From Candidatus Faecivivens stercoripullorum (GTDB lineage: Bacteria; Bacillota; Clostridia; Oscillospirales; Ruminococcaceae), in contig DVLW01000170.1 in the NCBI GenBank assembly GCA_018715285.1, positions 1-12,353 of the forward strand: a stretch of 12,353 nucleotides of DNA. The letters are read 5' to 3'. Both the position numbers and the translations under genes were made by a program. Below are positions 1 to 6,879 of this stretch, piece after piece. The stretch's first letter is position 1, and each line of letters opens with the position of its first letter. The notes under the pieces were generated by a model that did no database searches, was not told the origin of the DNA, and saw only the letters and a list, made by a program, of their open reading frames with translations.

Positions 1-1
1 C

Positions 2-772
2 CAGCTGCTCCGGGTGCTTTCAAACTCACCGTTGCAGGTCGATATTGAGCTGATTCAGACCGAAACCCATCGTTCCCGCAATACCTCAGAAGAGCATCTT
101 TTCAAGTTTTACAAGACCATCCGGGATATCGAAAACGAGTATTTTGACGGAATGATTATCACCGGAGCACCGGTCGAGCAGATGCCATTTGAAGAGGTAG
201 ACTACTGGCCGGAACTGTGCCATATATTTGAATGGTCCAAGACGCATGTTTATTCCACTTTCCACATCTGCTGGGGAGCACAGGCCGGACTGTATTATCA
301 TTATGGCGTGCCCAAGTACGATCTGCACAAGAAGATGTTCGGGGTATTTCCGCATCATGTATTGCAGCCATTTCATCCGCTGCTGCGCGGGTTTGATGAG
401 GAATTTTACGTTCCGCATTCCCGGCACACCGAATGCCGCAGGGAAGATATCCTTGCAACCGGAAAGCTAGAGATTCTGACCGAATCACCGATTGCAGGCG
501 TGCATATTGCATCGTCGTTTGACGGACGGCAGTTTTTTGTTACCGGACACAGCGAATATGACCGTGGGACACTGGCGGCTGAATATTTTCGGGATCTGGA
601 TAAGGGGCTGCCGATTGATCTGCCGTATCATTATTTTGACGGTGACAATCCGGAAAATGAACCGAAATTTATCTGGCGTGCGCACGCGAATCTTTTGTAT
701 GTCAACTGGCTGAATTACTTTGTTTATCAGCAGACGCCGTATGACCTGAAGATGCTGGATGAATCTGTTTAA
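2..772 (+). CDS. metA: Homoserine O-acetyltransferase (MetA family), 5' partial
   Basis: The enzyme acylates the homoserine hydroxyl, the first committed step of methionine synthesis, in the cytoplasm. The frame is open from base 2 and reads QLLRVLSNSPLQVD, internal MetA sequence, so about 52 N-terminal residues lie outside the window. The GTG at 14 is an internal valine, not a start. Numbering from base 14, the cysteine nucleophile is C86 in HICWGAQAG and the His/Glu pair is H179 and E181 in GHSEYD. With an offset of 56 these match C142, H235 and E237 of characterised MetA enzymes. The motif GAPVEQMPFEEVDYW carries Glu (E55, equivalent to E111) where E. coli MetA has Gly; that Glu is reported to favour acetyl-CoA over succinyl-CoA. 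The acetyltransferase call is therefore inference from one residue. No clear terminator follows the TAA at 770-772. Confidence 0.95.
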   Translation, partial: QLLRVLSNSPLQVDIELIQTETHRSRNTSEEHLFKFYKTIRDIENEYFDGMIITGAPVEQMPFEEVDYWPELCHIFEWSKTHVYSTFHICWGAQAGLYYHYGVPKYDLHKKMFGVFPHHVLQPFHPLLRGFDEEFYVPHSRHTECRREDILATGKLEILTESPIAGVHIASSFDGRQFFVTGHSEYDRGTLAAEYFRDLDKGLPIDLPYHYFDGDNPENEPKFIWRAHANLLYVNWLNYFVYQQTPYDLKMLDESV

Positions 773-782
773 CAAAAAAGAC

Positions 783-810
783 TTGATTATTTTGTCAGAA
801 TGGGTATAAT
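783..810 (+). promoter_or_regulatory. Sigma-A-type promoter for the DUF1858 gene
   Basis: A TTGATT -35 box (783-788) and a perfect TATAAT -10 box (805-810) are separated by 16 bases. The predicted start near 817 gives a leader of about 36 bases before the ATG at 853. It lies directly behind the metA stop. Confidence 0.7.
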
Positions 811-852
811 AATAGAGGAAGATTGTTTCCTCACTTTGAAAGGAGTCCCAAT

Positions 853-1053
853 ATGACCATTACTAAAGATATGACCATTGGCGCGATTCTCGATTTTGAT
901 CCCACTACCGCTACCTTCTTTATGCAGATGGGTATGCACTGCCTGGGCTGCCCCGCATCCAGAGGTGAATCGGTTGAGGATGCCTGTGCTGTTCACGGTG
1001 TTTCGGTAGATGAGCTGCTGGAAAAACTGAATGCTCATGTTGCCGGCAAATAA
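853..1053 (+). CDS. DUF1858 redox-disulfide domain protein, 66 aa
   Basis: This small cytoplasmic protein consists almost entirely of one DUF1858 domain, also described as the hybrid-cluster-protein-associated redox disulfide domain. The signature is seen directly: a DMTIGAILDFDP start, then GMHCLGCPAS with a CxxC pair (C30, C33), then an amphipathic C-terminal helix (VSVDELLEKLN). A third cysteine is C45. The ATG at 853 is chosen because AAGGAG (about 840-845) sits 7 bases upstream and the family begins there; a TTG at 823 in frame lies before the ribosome binding site. The gene has its own promoter (783-810) and terminator (1083-1112), so it is probably monocistronic. The CxxC suggests a thiol redox or metal-binding role, but no biochemical function is established and no hybrid cluster protein gene is in the window. 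Confidence 0.88.
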   Translation: MTITKDMTIGAILDFDPTTATFFMQMGMHCLGCPASRGESVEDACAVHGVSVDELLEKLNAHVAGK

Positions 1054-1082
1054 ATGACGGCAGATTGACCGCTCAAAAAATC

Positions 1083-1112
1083 GGGCTGACCGAAAGGTTA
1101 TGCCCTTTTTTT
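1083..1112 (+). terminator. Rho-independent terminator after the DUF1858 gene
   Basis: An imperfect GC-rich stem (GGGCTGACC at 1083-1091 against GGTTATGCCC at 1096-1105) closes a short GAAA loop and is followed by seven T residues (1106-1112). A run of six A residues precedes the stem. It separates the DUF1858 gene from trmK. Confidence 0.75.
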
Positions 1113-1151
1113 GTGTATGGAAAAAGATGGAAGATAAAGGAGGAAACGGAA

Positions 1152-1871
1152 TTGGTACAGCTGGATAAAAGGCTTGCACGGATGGCAGAACTGATGACGC
1201 CGGGAGGTGTCGGGATAGATGTCGGAGCCGATCACGGCTATCTTTCGGTCAGTCTGGTTGCGTCCGGGAAAGCAAAACGGATGCTGGCGACGGATATCCG
1301 GCCGGGTCCGCTGTCATCGGCAGAGCGTTGTATCCGGGAAAATGGCCTGCAGGACCGGATTGGTACAATGCTGACGGATGGACTGAATGGGGTACCGCTG
1401 GAGGGTGCAACCGATATTCTGATTGGCGGAATGGGCGGTTTGCTGATTGCGGAGATTTTACAGGCACGTCTGCCGGAACTGAAAGAGTTTAACCTGGTTT
1501 TACAGCCGATGACACAGGCAGCTGCTTTGCGCCAGTGGCTGTGTGATAATGGTTTTGAGATTATCAGTGAGCGGTGTGCGGTTGCGGCGTCAAAAGCCTA
1601 TTCGGTTATCAATGCCCGGTATGATGGCGTGAAAAGGGAATGTGACCCGTTTTTTGCACTGGTTGGGAAGGCTGCGGAAGATGATTCGGAGGATGCAGAT
1701 ATCTATCTGCAAACGCTGCTTTCACGGGAACAGAAGACCCTTTCCGGTCTGATGAGCGCCGCCAGTCCGGATGAAGAAAAGATTGCCCACAGTCGGGAAC
1801 TGGCTGAAAGGTTACAGAAACTATTGGATCAGCGTGCTATGGAGCACGCTCCGGAAAGAAAGGAGTGCTGA
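1152..1871 (+). CDS. trmK: tRNA (adenine(22)-N(1))-methyltransferase TrmK, 239 aa
   Basis: TrmK uses S-adenosylmethionine to make m1A at position 22 in the D-arm of some bacterial tRNAs. The N-terminal Rossmann methyltransferase domain (about 1-160) shows motif I as IDVGADHGYLS (22-32), an acidic residue ending strand 2 (D48 in ATDIRPGPL), motif IV as ILIGGMGG (89-96) and LVLQPM (115-120). The C-terminal part (about 165-230) is charged and helical, as expected for the family's coiled coil, and the length fits. The start is placed at TTG 1152 because AAGGAGG (1137-1143) lies 8 bases upstream and the product begins VQLDKRLARMAELM like relatives. Upstream in-frame codons run through the terminator and can be dismissed. 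Its stop lies five bases before the Nif3-like gene, a pairing widely conserved in Firmicutes (yqfN-yqfO in Bacillus). Confidence 0.93.
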   Translation: MVQLDKRLARMAELMTPGGVGIDVGADHGYLSVSLVASGKAKRMLATDIRPGPLSSAERCIRENGLQDRIGTMLTDGLNGVPLEGATDILIGGMGGLLIAEILQARLPELKEFNLVLQPMTQAAALRQWLCDNGFEIISERCAVAASKAYSVINARYDGVKRECDPFFALVGKAAEDDSEDADIYLQTLLSREQKTLSGLMSAASPDEEKIAHSRELAERLQKLLDQRAMEHAPERKEC

Positions 1872-1876
1872 AAATC

Positions 1877-2650
1877 ATGACGACAGTAGGAGATATCCGC
1901 CGGGTGATTGACCGGGTAGCGCCGTTTGACAGCTGTGAGAGTTTTGATAATGTTGGTGTGCTGATTGGTGGGGAAGATATCCCAGTCAGCCGCTGTCTGG
2001 TTACATTGGATGTCACCCGTGCGACGGTGATCGAAGCGGCCCAAAAGGGATGCGAGATGATTCTTTCCCATCATCCGGTGATTTTTCATGCGATGAAGCA
2101 GATTCCGTTTGATTCGGTACAGGGGATGCTGGCAGCGAACAGAATCGCGGTTCTGTCTGCTCATACCAACTTTGACAAGGCACCGGGTGGACTGAACCAG
2201 TCGCTTGCGGAGCTTCTGGGTCTGGAAGAATTTGCGCCGCTGCCGGAAGATAACTGCGCGGCGACAGCGACACTTCCGGGCAAAAAGCCGATGATGATGG
2301 AAGAGGCCGTGCAGCATGTCGCAAAGGCACTCGACCTTCAGGGAATGCGGTATTATGATGCAGGAAAACCGGTACACAAAGTTGTACTCTGCTGTGGCGG
2401 CGGAGGAAGTTTTGTACATGAAGCAATCCGGCTGGGAGCTGACCTGGTCATATCCGGAGACTTCAAGCACGATCAGGTGATTGATGCAATGAATGCAGGT
2501 GTAAGCTGCATTGATGCCGGACACTTTGAAACAGAACGGCATTTTGTCCCGATGTGCTGTAAATGGCTTTCGGAGGAACTCAGTGACGTATCCTTTATTG
2601 CATCGGAGAATGTCAGACCTGGATTTATCTTCCGTGTTTTTGGGGAATGA
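1877..2650 (+). CDS. Nif3-like dinuclear metal centre protein (YqfO/YbgI family), 257 aa
   Basis: This is a member of the Nif3/DUF34 family, which forms hexameric toroids carrying a two-metal site per subunit. The exact reaction is not settled. The expected ligands are all visible: H65 and H66 in LSHHPVIF, D100 in SAHTNFD, and H216 and E220 in DAGHFETE. SGDFKHDQVIDAM (193-205) is another family motif. At 257 residues it is the short form like E. coli YbgI and lacks the CutA-like insert of B. subtilis YqfO (about 370 residues). ATG 1877 is preferred because AAAGGAG (1859-1865) is 11 bases away, whereas the in-frame GTG at 1865 overlaps that site. The ribosome binding site lies inside the trmK coding sequence, so the two genes are probably co-transcribed. 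Confidence 0.92.
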   Translation: MTTVGDIRRVIDRVAPFDSCESFDNVGVLIGGEDIPVSRCLVTLDVTRATVIEAAQKGCEMILSHHPVIFHAMKQIPFDSVQGMLAANRIAVLSAHTNFDKAPGGLNQSLAELLGLEEFAPLPEDNCAATATLPGKKPMMMEEAVQHVAKALDLQGMRYYDAGKPVHKVVLCCGGGGSFVHEAIRLGADLVISGDFKHDQVIDAMNAGVSCIDAGHFETERHFVPMCCKWLSEELSDVSFIASENVRPGFIFRVFGE

Positions 2651-2670
2651 TTGGTCCGGATGCAGGGATA

Positions 2671-2695
2671 GATAGATATTTTGCCGGTATCTGTC
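2671..2695 (+). terminator. Weak candidate terminator after the Nif3-like gene
   Basis: An 8-bp stem (2671-2678 with 2688-2695, one G-U pair) with a 9-base loop is followed by AGATTTT. The short T run makes it a weak call, but it lies between the gene end and the next promoter. Just beyond it, 2703-2714 (GGGCAATTGTCC) is a 12-base near-palindrome that could be an operator. Confidence 0.3.
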
Positions 2696-2742
2696 AGATT
2701 TTGGGCAATTGTCCGATTTGTATGCTCTTTTTTGTAAACAAC

Positions 2743-2771
2743 TTGAAAAAAGATTCAAAACTTGGTATGAT
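2743..2771 (+). promoter_or_regulatory. Sigma-A-type promoter for the permease gene
   Basis: TTGAAA (2743-2748) and TATGAT (2766-2771) are separated by exactly 17 bases. The predicted start near 2778 leaves a leader of about 57 bases. No purine riboswitch core is recognisable between this promoter and the start codon. Confidence 0.75.
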
Positions 2772-2834
2772 GATAGTCTGGGAATGAAATTTTTCCCTCA
2801 AATACTGTCATATTTTTTAAAGGAGCGTGCAAGT

Positions 2835-4241
2835 ATGTCTGACAAAGAAACCTCTGTCAGTACCGAGAATATCTACCGGCTTGACGGCCGCGTACCTCTC
2901 GGGAAAGCCATCCTGCTGGGACTTCAGCATGTTTTGGCAATGTTTGCCGGAAACCTGACGCCGCTGATTTTGGTTGCGGGTGCCTGTTCACTGGGTGATT
3001 TGCAGGTACCGATTCTGCAAAACGCAATGCTGGTAGCTGGTCTGGTTACATTGGTTCAGCTGTTCACCATCGGGCCGATCGGCGCAAAGCTGCCTATCGT
3101 CATGGGTACCAGTTCCGGCTTCATCGGAATCTGCAACAATATCGTTGCGATGACCGGCGGCGGAATTGTTTCGTATGGAGCGCTGATGGGCGCATGTATC
3201 GTTGGCGGTCTGTTTGAGACGGTGCTTGGATTTTTCCTCAAGCCGCTGCGCAGATTTTTCCCGGCGGTTGTAACCGGTACAGTTGTTCTGGCAATCGGTC
3301 TTTCGCTGATTTCGGTCGGTATCAACTCTTTTGCCGGCGGTTCGGGAGTCGGAGATTTTGGTTCACTGCAGAACCTCTTTGTCGGAACAGTCGTTTTGGT
3401 AACGATTGTTGTCTGCAAGCACTTTACCAAGGGTATTACCAGTAACTCTGCTATCCTGATTGGTGTTGTAGTCGGTTACATCGTCTGCGGCATCATGATG
3501 CTGGTTCTGCCGAATACCTATATCGACGCCAATGGAGTAGAACAGACCTGTTCCTGGGTTCTCAACTGGGACAAGGTTGCACAGGCCAGCTGGTTCTCGC
3601 TGCCGCAGATTCTGCCGGTTAAGCCGACCTTCAGCCTGAATACTATCATTCCGATGTGCATCATGTTCATTGTAACGGCAGTTGAAACAGTCGGCGATAC
3701 CTCCGGTATTACCGAAGGCGGTCTTGGAAGAGAAGCGACCGACCGTGAGCTTTCCGGCTCGGTTATCTGTGACGGTTTGGGATCTTCTTTTGCAGCACTG
3801 TTTGGCGTACTGCCCAATACCTCTTTCTCTCAGAATGTCGGCCTGATTGCAATGACCAAGGTTGTCAACCGTTACTGCATTGCCATGGGCGCAATTTTCC
3901 TGGTATTCTGCGGACTGTTCCCCAAACTGGCGGCTCTGGTTTCGATCATGCCTCAGTCGGTTCTGGGTGGAGCAGCAGTCATGATGTTTGCTTCGATTGT
4001 CATGTCGGGTATCCAGCTGATTACCAAGGATAAGATGACTGCCCGTACGATTACCATCGTATCGGTTGCAATCGGTCTGGGCTATGGTCTGGGCAGCAGT
4101 GCAAGCGCACTGGCCCTGATGCCGCTGCCCATTCAGTACATCTTTGGCGGTTCCGGTATTGTACCGGCTGCGCTGGTTGCGATGATTATGAACATCGCAA
4201 TTCCGAAAGACCACGAAGGTGCTACTCCAAAAGAAGCGTAA
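2835..4241 (+). CDS. NCS2 (uracil-xanthine) permease, probably xanthine/purine specific, 468 aa
   Basis: This is a polytopic membrane protein of the nucleobase-ascorbate transporter family, expected to import a nucleobase by proton symport. Family marks in order are GLQHVLAMFAGN (29-40) in TM1, repeated Gly-rich helices, ETVGDTSG (284-291) in TM8, SVICDGLGS (309-317) and the NAT signature SQNVGLIAMTK (332-342). E284, D313, Q333 and N334 correspond to XanQ residues E272, D304, Q324 and N325. The Q-N-x-G-x4-T form with a following VxNR is typical of xanthine/urate carriers and unlike UraA-type uracil permeases, so a PbuX-like role is inferred. ATG 2835 is chosen because AAAGGAG (2819-2825) is 9 bases away and it lies downstream of the promoter; an earlier in-frame TTG at 2709 would start before the promoter. 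It appears to be a single-gene unit. Confidence 0.93.
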   Translation: MSDKETSVSTENIYRLDGRVPLGKAILLGLQHVLAMFAGNLTPLILVAGACSLGDLQVPILQNAMLVAGLVTLVQLFTIGPIGAKLPIVMGTSSGFIGICNNIVAMTGGGIVSYGALMGACIVGGLFETVLGFFLKPLRRFFPAVVTGTVVLAIGLSLISVGINSFAGGSGVGDFGSLQNLFVGTVVLVTIVVCKHFTKGITSNSAILIGVVVGYIVCGIMMLVLPNTYIDANGVEQTCSWVLNWDKVAQASWFSLPQILPVKPTFSLNTIIPMCIMFIVTAVETVGDTSGITEGGLGREATDRELSGSVICDGLGSSFAALFGVLPNTSFSQNVGLIAMTKVVNRYCIAMGAIFLVFCGLFPKLAALVSIMPQSVLGGAAVMMFASIVMSGIQLITKDKMTARTITIVSVAIGLGYGLGSSASALALMPLPIQYIFGGSGIVPAALVAMIMNIAIPKDHEGATPKEA

Positions 4242-4254
4242 TTATATGTATTAT

Positions 4255-4289
4255 AAAAGCCGCTGCCTGTGTTTCAGGCGGCGGCTTTT
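4255..4289 (+). terminator. Strong hairpin terminator of the permease gene
   Basis: A 15-bp stem (4255-4269 with 4275-4289, one G-U pair) with a 5-base TGTTT loop ends in four T residues. It starts 13 bases after the permease stop. The leading AAAA lets it act in both directions, so it may also stop transcripts from the facing aminopeptidase operon. Confidence 0.85.
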
Positions 4290-4300
4290 GCGTTATGTAT

Positions 4301-4347
4301 ACAACAATAGGGAGATACGGCGAATCCGCCATATCTCCCTTTGTTGT
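4301..4347 (-). terminator. Second long imperfect hairpin, possibly terminator of the aminopeptidase operon
   Basis: ACAACA pairs with TGTTGT, AGGGAGATA (4309-4317) with TATCTCCCT (4332-4340), and GGCG (4319-4322) with CGCC (4327-4330) around an AATC loop. One bulge and one mismatch break the roughly 20-bp stem. It lies just downstream of the minus-strand aminopeptidase stop. It has no T tract on that strand, so it may work with the hairpin at 4255-4289, or be a small palindromic repeat. Confidence 0.5.
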
Positions 4348-4361
4348 AGCATTATCAGTGA

Positions 4362-5753
4362 TTATTTGATGAAAGCACCGAAAGCACGGTAAGTTTCGTA
4401 AACATCCAGCTTGGAAGTGATTTCAAACGGAGCGTGCATGCTCAGTACCGGAACGCCGATATCGATGGTATCGACATCCAGTTCAGCGATATAAGCAGCA
4501 ACGGTTCCGCCGCCACCGAGGTCAACACGTCCCAGCTCAGAGGTCTGCCAGACAATGTTTGCATCGTCGAGAGTCTTTCTGACCTCAGCCATAAATTCAG
4601 CCGAAGCGTCGTTGGAACCGCCTTTGCCTCTGGAACCGGTGAACTTCATGATAACCGGGCCGTAGTTGAGGTAAGCAGCGTTGAGTTTTTCATGTGCGTC
4701 AGCAAAAGTGGGGTCAACAGCCGCGCCGACGTCAGCAGACAGGCACTTGGAAGCCGACAGGATGGTATGGCCTGCGATACCGTAAGGAGCGCCGATGTTG
4801 TCGAAGAAATAACGCAGGAACGCACCCTTCATACCGGTAGCACCGCAGCTGCCGATTTCTTCCTTGTCAGCCAGCAGGACAACCTGAGTAGTAGCAGGTA
4901 CATCCTCGTGGTCAAGCAGTGCACGAAGAGCAGGGAAGGAGCAGACGCGGTCATCCTGACCATAGGAACCGATCATGCTGCGGTCAAAGCCGATATCACG
5001 AGCCTTGAAAGCAGGGACGATTTCCAGTTCAGCCGACAGGAAGTCAGCTTCAGTGATGCCGTATTTCTCAAACAGGATATTGGCAATATTCAGTTTAACA
5101 CGGTCGCTCTTTTCATCGGTACGGAACGGACGGGAACCAATCAGAATGTTGAGTTCTTCGCCCTTGATGATTTCGCCTGCGGGACGTTTCATCTGTTCAG
5201 CAGCCAGATGCGGGAGCAGATCGGTGACGCAGAAAACAGGATCAAACTCATCCTCACCGATTGCAACGGTTACGACCGACATATCGCGGCGGATGATAAC
5301 GCCATGCAGTGCAAGCGGGATAGCAGTCCACTGATATTTTTTGATACCGCCATAGTAATGGGTTTTGAGCATTGCCAGCTCTTTATCCTCGTACAGCGGA
5401 ACCTGTTTGATATCCAGACGGGGAGAGTCAATGTGCGCAGCCATAATCATTGCGCCTTTATCCAGCGGATCGGAGCCGATACGGCAAACGACCAGCGATT
5501 TACCGCGGTTGTTAAGGTATACCTTATCACCGGGATTGAGCTTGACCGACGGGTCATAGGGAACATAACCCTTAGCTTCCGCCAGACGGACAGCCTCGGT
5601 TACACACTCACGTTCGGTTTTACCGGCATCAAGAAATGCCTTATAATCATTGCAAAAGCTGTCTGCATCTGCCAGCTCCTGTTCGGTGCGGGTCAGGCAG
5701 CCATTTTCTTTCTGGAAAAACAGCTTGTTTTTCAGTTCCTGTACAGAATCCAT
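4362..5753 (-). CDS. apeA: M18 family aminopeptidase, 463 aa
   Basis: This cytosolic zinc aminopeptidase belongs to the family that includes aspartyl aminopeptidase and trims N-terminal residues from peptides. Metal-site motifs are visible throughout: H107 in AAHIDSPR, the bridging aspartate in GQDDRV (266-270), E298/E299 in ADKEEIGSCGATG, D341 in SADVGAAVDPTF and H440 in LSMHAPFE. Length fits the family (about 430-480). ATG 5753 is used because AGGAGG (minus strand, 5768-5763) is 9 bases upstream; an in-frame TTG at 5762 abuts that site. The gene follows coaE after 52 bases with no obvious promoter or terminator between, so it is probably the last gene of the operon. Substrate preference cannot be read from the sequence; the symbol follows family naming. 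A long open frame on the opposite strand (4434-5783) is an antisense shadow. Confidence 0.93.
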   Translation of the reverse strand: MDSVQELKNKLFFQKENGCLTRTEQELADADSFCNDYKAFLDAGKTERECVTEAVRLAEAKGYVPYDPSVKLNPGDKVYLNNRGKSLVVCRIGSDPLDKGAMIMAAHIDSPRLDIKQVPLYEDKELAMLKTHYYGGIKKYQWTAIPLALHGVIIRRDMSVVTVAIGEDEFDPVFCVTDLLPHLAAEQMKRPAGEIIKGEELNILIGSRPFRTDEKSDRVKLNIANILFEKYGITEADFLSAELEIVPAFKARDIGFDRSMIGSYGQDDRVCSFPALRALLDHEDVPATTQVVLLADKEEIGSCGATGMKGAFLRYFFDNIGAPYGIAGHTILSASKCLSADVGAAVDPTFADAHEKLNAAYLNYGPVIMKFTGSRGKGGSNDASAEFMAEVRKTLDDANIVWQTSELGRVDLGGGGTVAAYIAELDVDTIDIGVPVLSMHAPFEITSKLDVYETYRAFGAFIK

Positions 5754-5805
5754 TCTGAACAACCTCCTAATTTTGATCTATAAATCAGGGCATCTGCCCG
5801 GATTC

Positions 5806-6864
5806 TCAGTAGTAGAGATTTTGATACATTTTCTGTGCGTTTTCCACCCGGTCGGCAAAATCAGCCGCAGCTTCATCCGGAATCACTTCCAGTTTCACTC
5901 CATCCGGGCTGTTGGCGGAATCAGAGAGCCAACTGAGGGTCTGCTCCTCACCAGCGTAGTAATAAACACTCAGCGTTTTTAAATCGGTCTGATCGGCGTA
6001 TTTGGTCACCGTCTCGAGTTTGCCGGTAAAATCCGCTTCATTTTCGTCCTCATCGCAGTACGCAAGGGCAAAATACCAGCTTTCCGGCAAACCCGTCTGC
6101 TGCGACTGGGCAGCGACCGTATCCGGATAATCCCGGTGGTAGACGATTCTGAAAGTCAGCTGATAGATACCAGTGATAATTGCGATGACCGATATAATGC
6201 ATACCAGCGTAATAATTGCCGTTCTGCCATCCTGATTGACCGGCCTTGTCAGTTCATCCGCCAGTGAACGTCCATCACGGAGCAGTTCTTCGCGGGTACC
6301 ATTGTTGCGCAATACAAAGTCGGAGCGGACGGTATAGAAACTGTCGGGATGCTGAGCGGACATCCTTCTTCTGGCAGCCTCCTCGTCGATTTTATCCCGC
6401 ATCAGAATCCGCTGAAGACGAACGTCTTCAGACGCTAGAACCGATACCCGGCGGTCACAGATTTTATCCAGACCACTTTCAAAGAGGGTCGGCGCATCAA
6501 GAAGGATGTATTTTTTTCCATTTGCCGCCGCCTGTGCAATACGGGATTTAATTTCCTCGCAGATAGGCGGAAACATCAGTTTATTGAGTTTTTCAGTCTG
6601 TTTAGGTTCAGAAAAGGCGATTGCCGCCAGCATTTTACGGTTGAGAGAACCGTCTTCCATCAAAATCTGGCTGCCATAGGCATTTTCCAGCATTGAAAGG
6701 ATTTCCGGACGGCTTTGCAGCTCGCGCGTCAGCTGGTCGCAATCGATAATAACAAATCCCTTTTCAGCGAAGCTTTCGGTTACAGTTGATTTACCGGCGC
6801 CAGTCTGACCAGTCAGCCCGATGACCAGCGGAGAGTTTTTATTTCCAGTTTTTTTCAATATCAT
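5806..6864 (-). CDS. coaE: Dephospho-CoA kinase fused to a membrane-anchored, degenerate lytic transglycosylase-like domain, 352 aa
   Basis: Residues 1 to about 205 form a complete CoaE, which phosphorylates dephospho-CoA in the last step of CoA synthesis. Visible are the P-loop GQTGAGKST (19-27), DCDQLTREL (41-49) and LLDAPTLFESGL (121-132), with a helical C-terminal end matching normal CoaE length (about 200). The frame continues without a stop through a hydrophobic helix (about 215-237) into a roughly 115-residue tail. That tail resembles the ends of Slt/MltE-type transglycosylases: YHRDYPDTVAAQSQQTGLP, WYFALAYCDED where relatives have an I-x-T-E-S motif, a YYYAGEEQTLSWL counterpart of AYNAGPGNVxxWL, and DRVENAQKMYQNLYY. 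The central part holding the GLMQ motif is missing. Kinase activity is likely; lytic activity is doubtful. ATG 6864 has GGAGG four bases upstream and lies 15 bases after tsaC. The predicted topology is cytosolic kinase with external tail. Confidence 0.9.
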   Translation of the reverse strand: MILKKTGNKNSPLVIGLTGQTGAGKSTVTESFAEKGFVIIDCDQLTRELQSRPEILSMLENAYGSQILMEDGSLNRKMLAAIAFSEPKQTEKLNKLMFPPICEEIKSRIAQAAANGKKYILLDAPTLFESGLDKICDRRVSVLASEDVRLQRILMRDKIDEEAARRRMSAQHPDSFYTVRSDFVLRNNGTREELLRDGRSLADELTRPVNQDGRTAIITLVCIISVIAIITGIYQLTFRIVYHRDYPDTVAAQSQQTGLPESWYFALAYCDEDENEADFTGKLETVTKYADQTDLKTLSVYYYAGEEQTLSWLSDSANSPDGVKLEVIPDEAAADFADRVENAQKMYQNLYY

Positions 6865-6879
6865 GCTGCCTCCATCCGG

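Noticed and set aside
14..16. GTG at 14 as the metA start
   Set aside because: The frame is open upstream to base 2 with residues QLLR that belong to the MetA family, and the family needs about 50 more N-terminal residues.
1829..2758. A 309-codon minus-strand open frame over the Nif3-like gene
   Set aside because: It is antisense to a well-supported gene, crosses the permease promoter, and its translation shows no family features.
2651..2834. Purine riboswitch before the permease gene
   Set aside because: No conserved purine-aptamer core was found, and the predicted transcript leader of about 57 bases is too short to hold one.
3363..4214. A 283-codon minus-strand open frame inside the permease gene
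   Set aside because: The translation is rich in Asn, Gln, His and Arg, typical of reading a membrane protein gene backwards. The permease on the plus strand is unambiguous.
4434..5783. A 449-codon open frame on the plus strand across the aminopeptidase gene
   Set aside because: It lies antisense to a clear M18 aminopeptidase with all metal motifs. It has no recognisable domain or ribosome binding site and reads like low-bias reverse-complement coding sequence.
5788..5799. Palindrome GGGCATCTGCCC between coaE and the aminopeptidase as a terminator
   Set aside because: The stem is only 5 bp with a two-base loop and has no T tract, so it is unlikely to terminate transcription.
6215..6250. A separate transglycosylase gene starting near the CoaE C-terminus
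   Set aside because: No in-frame start codon with a ribosome binding site is present at the domain junction. The ATG near 6237 on the minus strand is in a different frame, and the CoaE frame is continuous.
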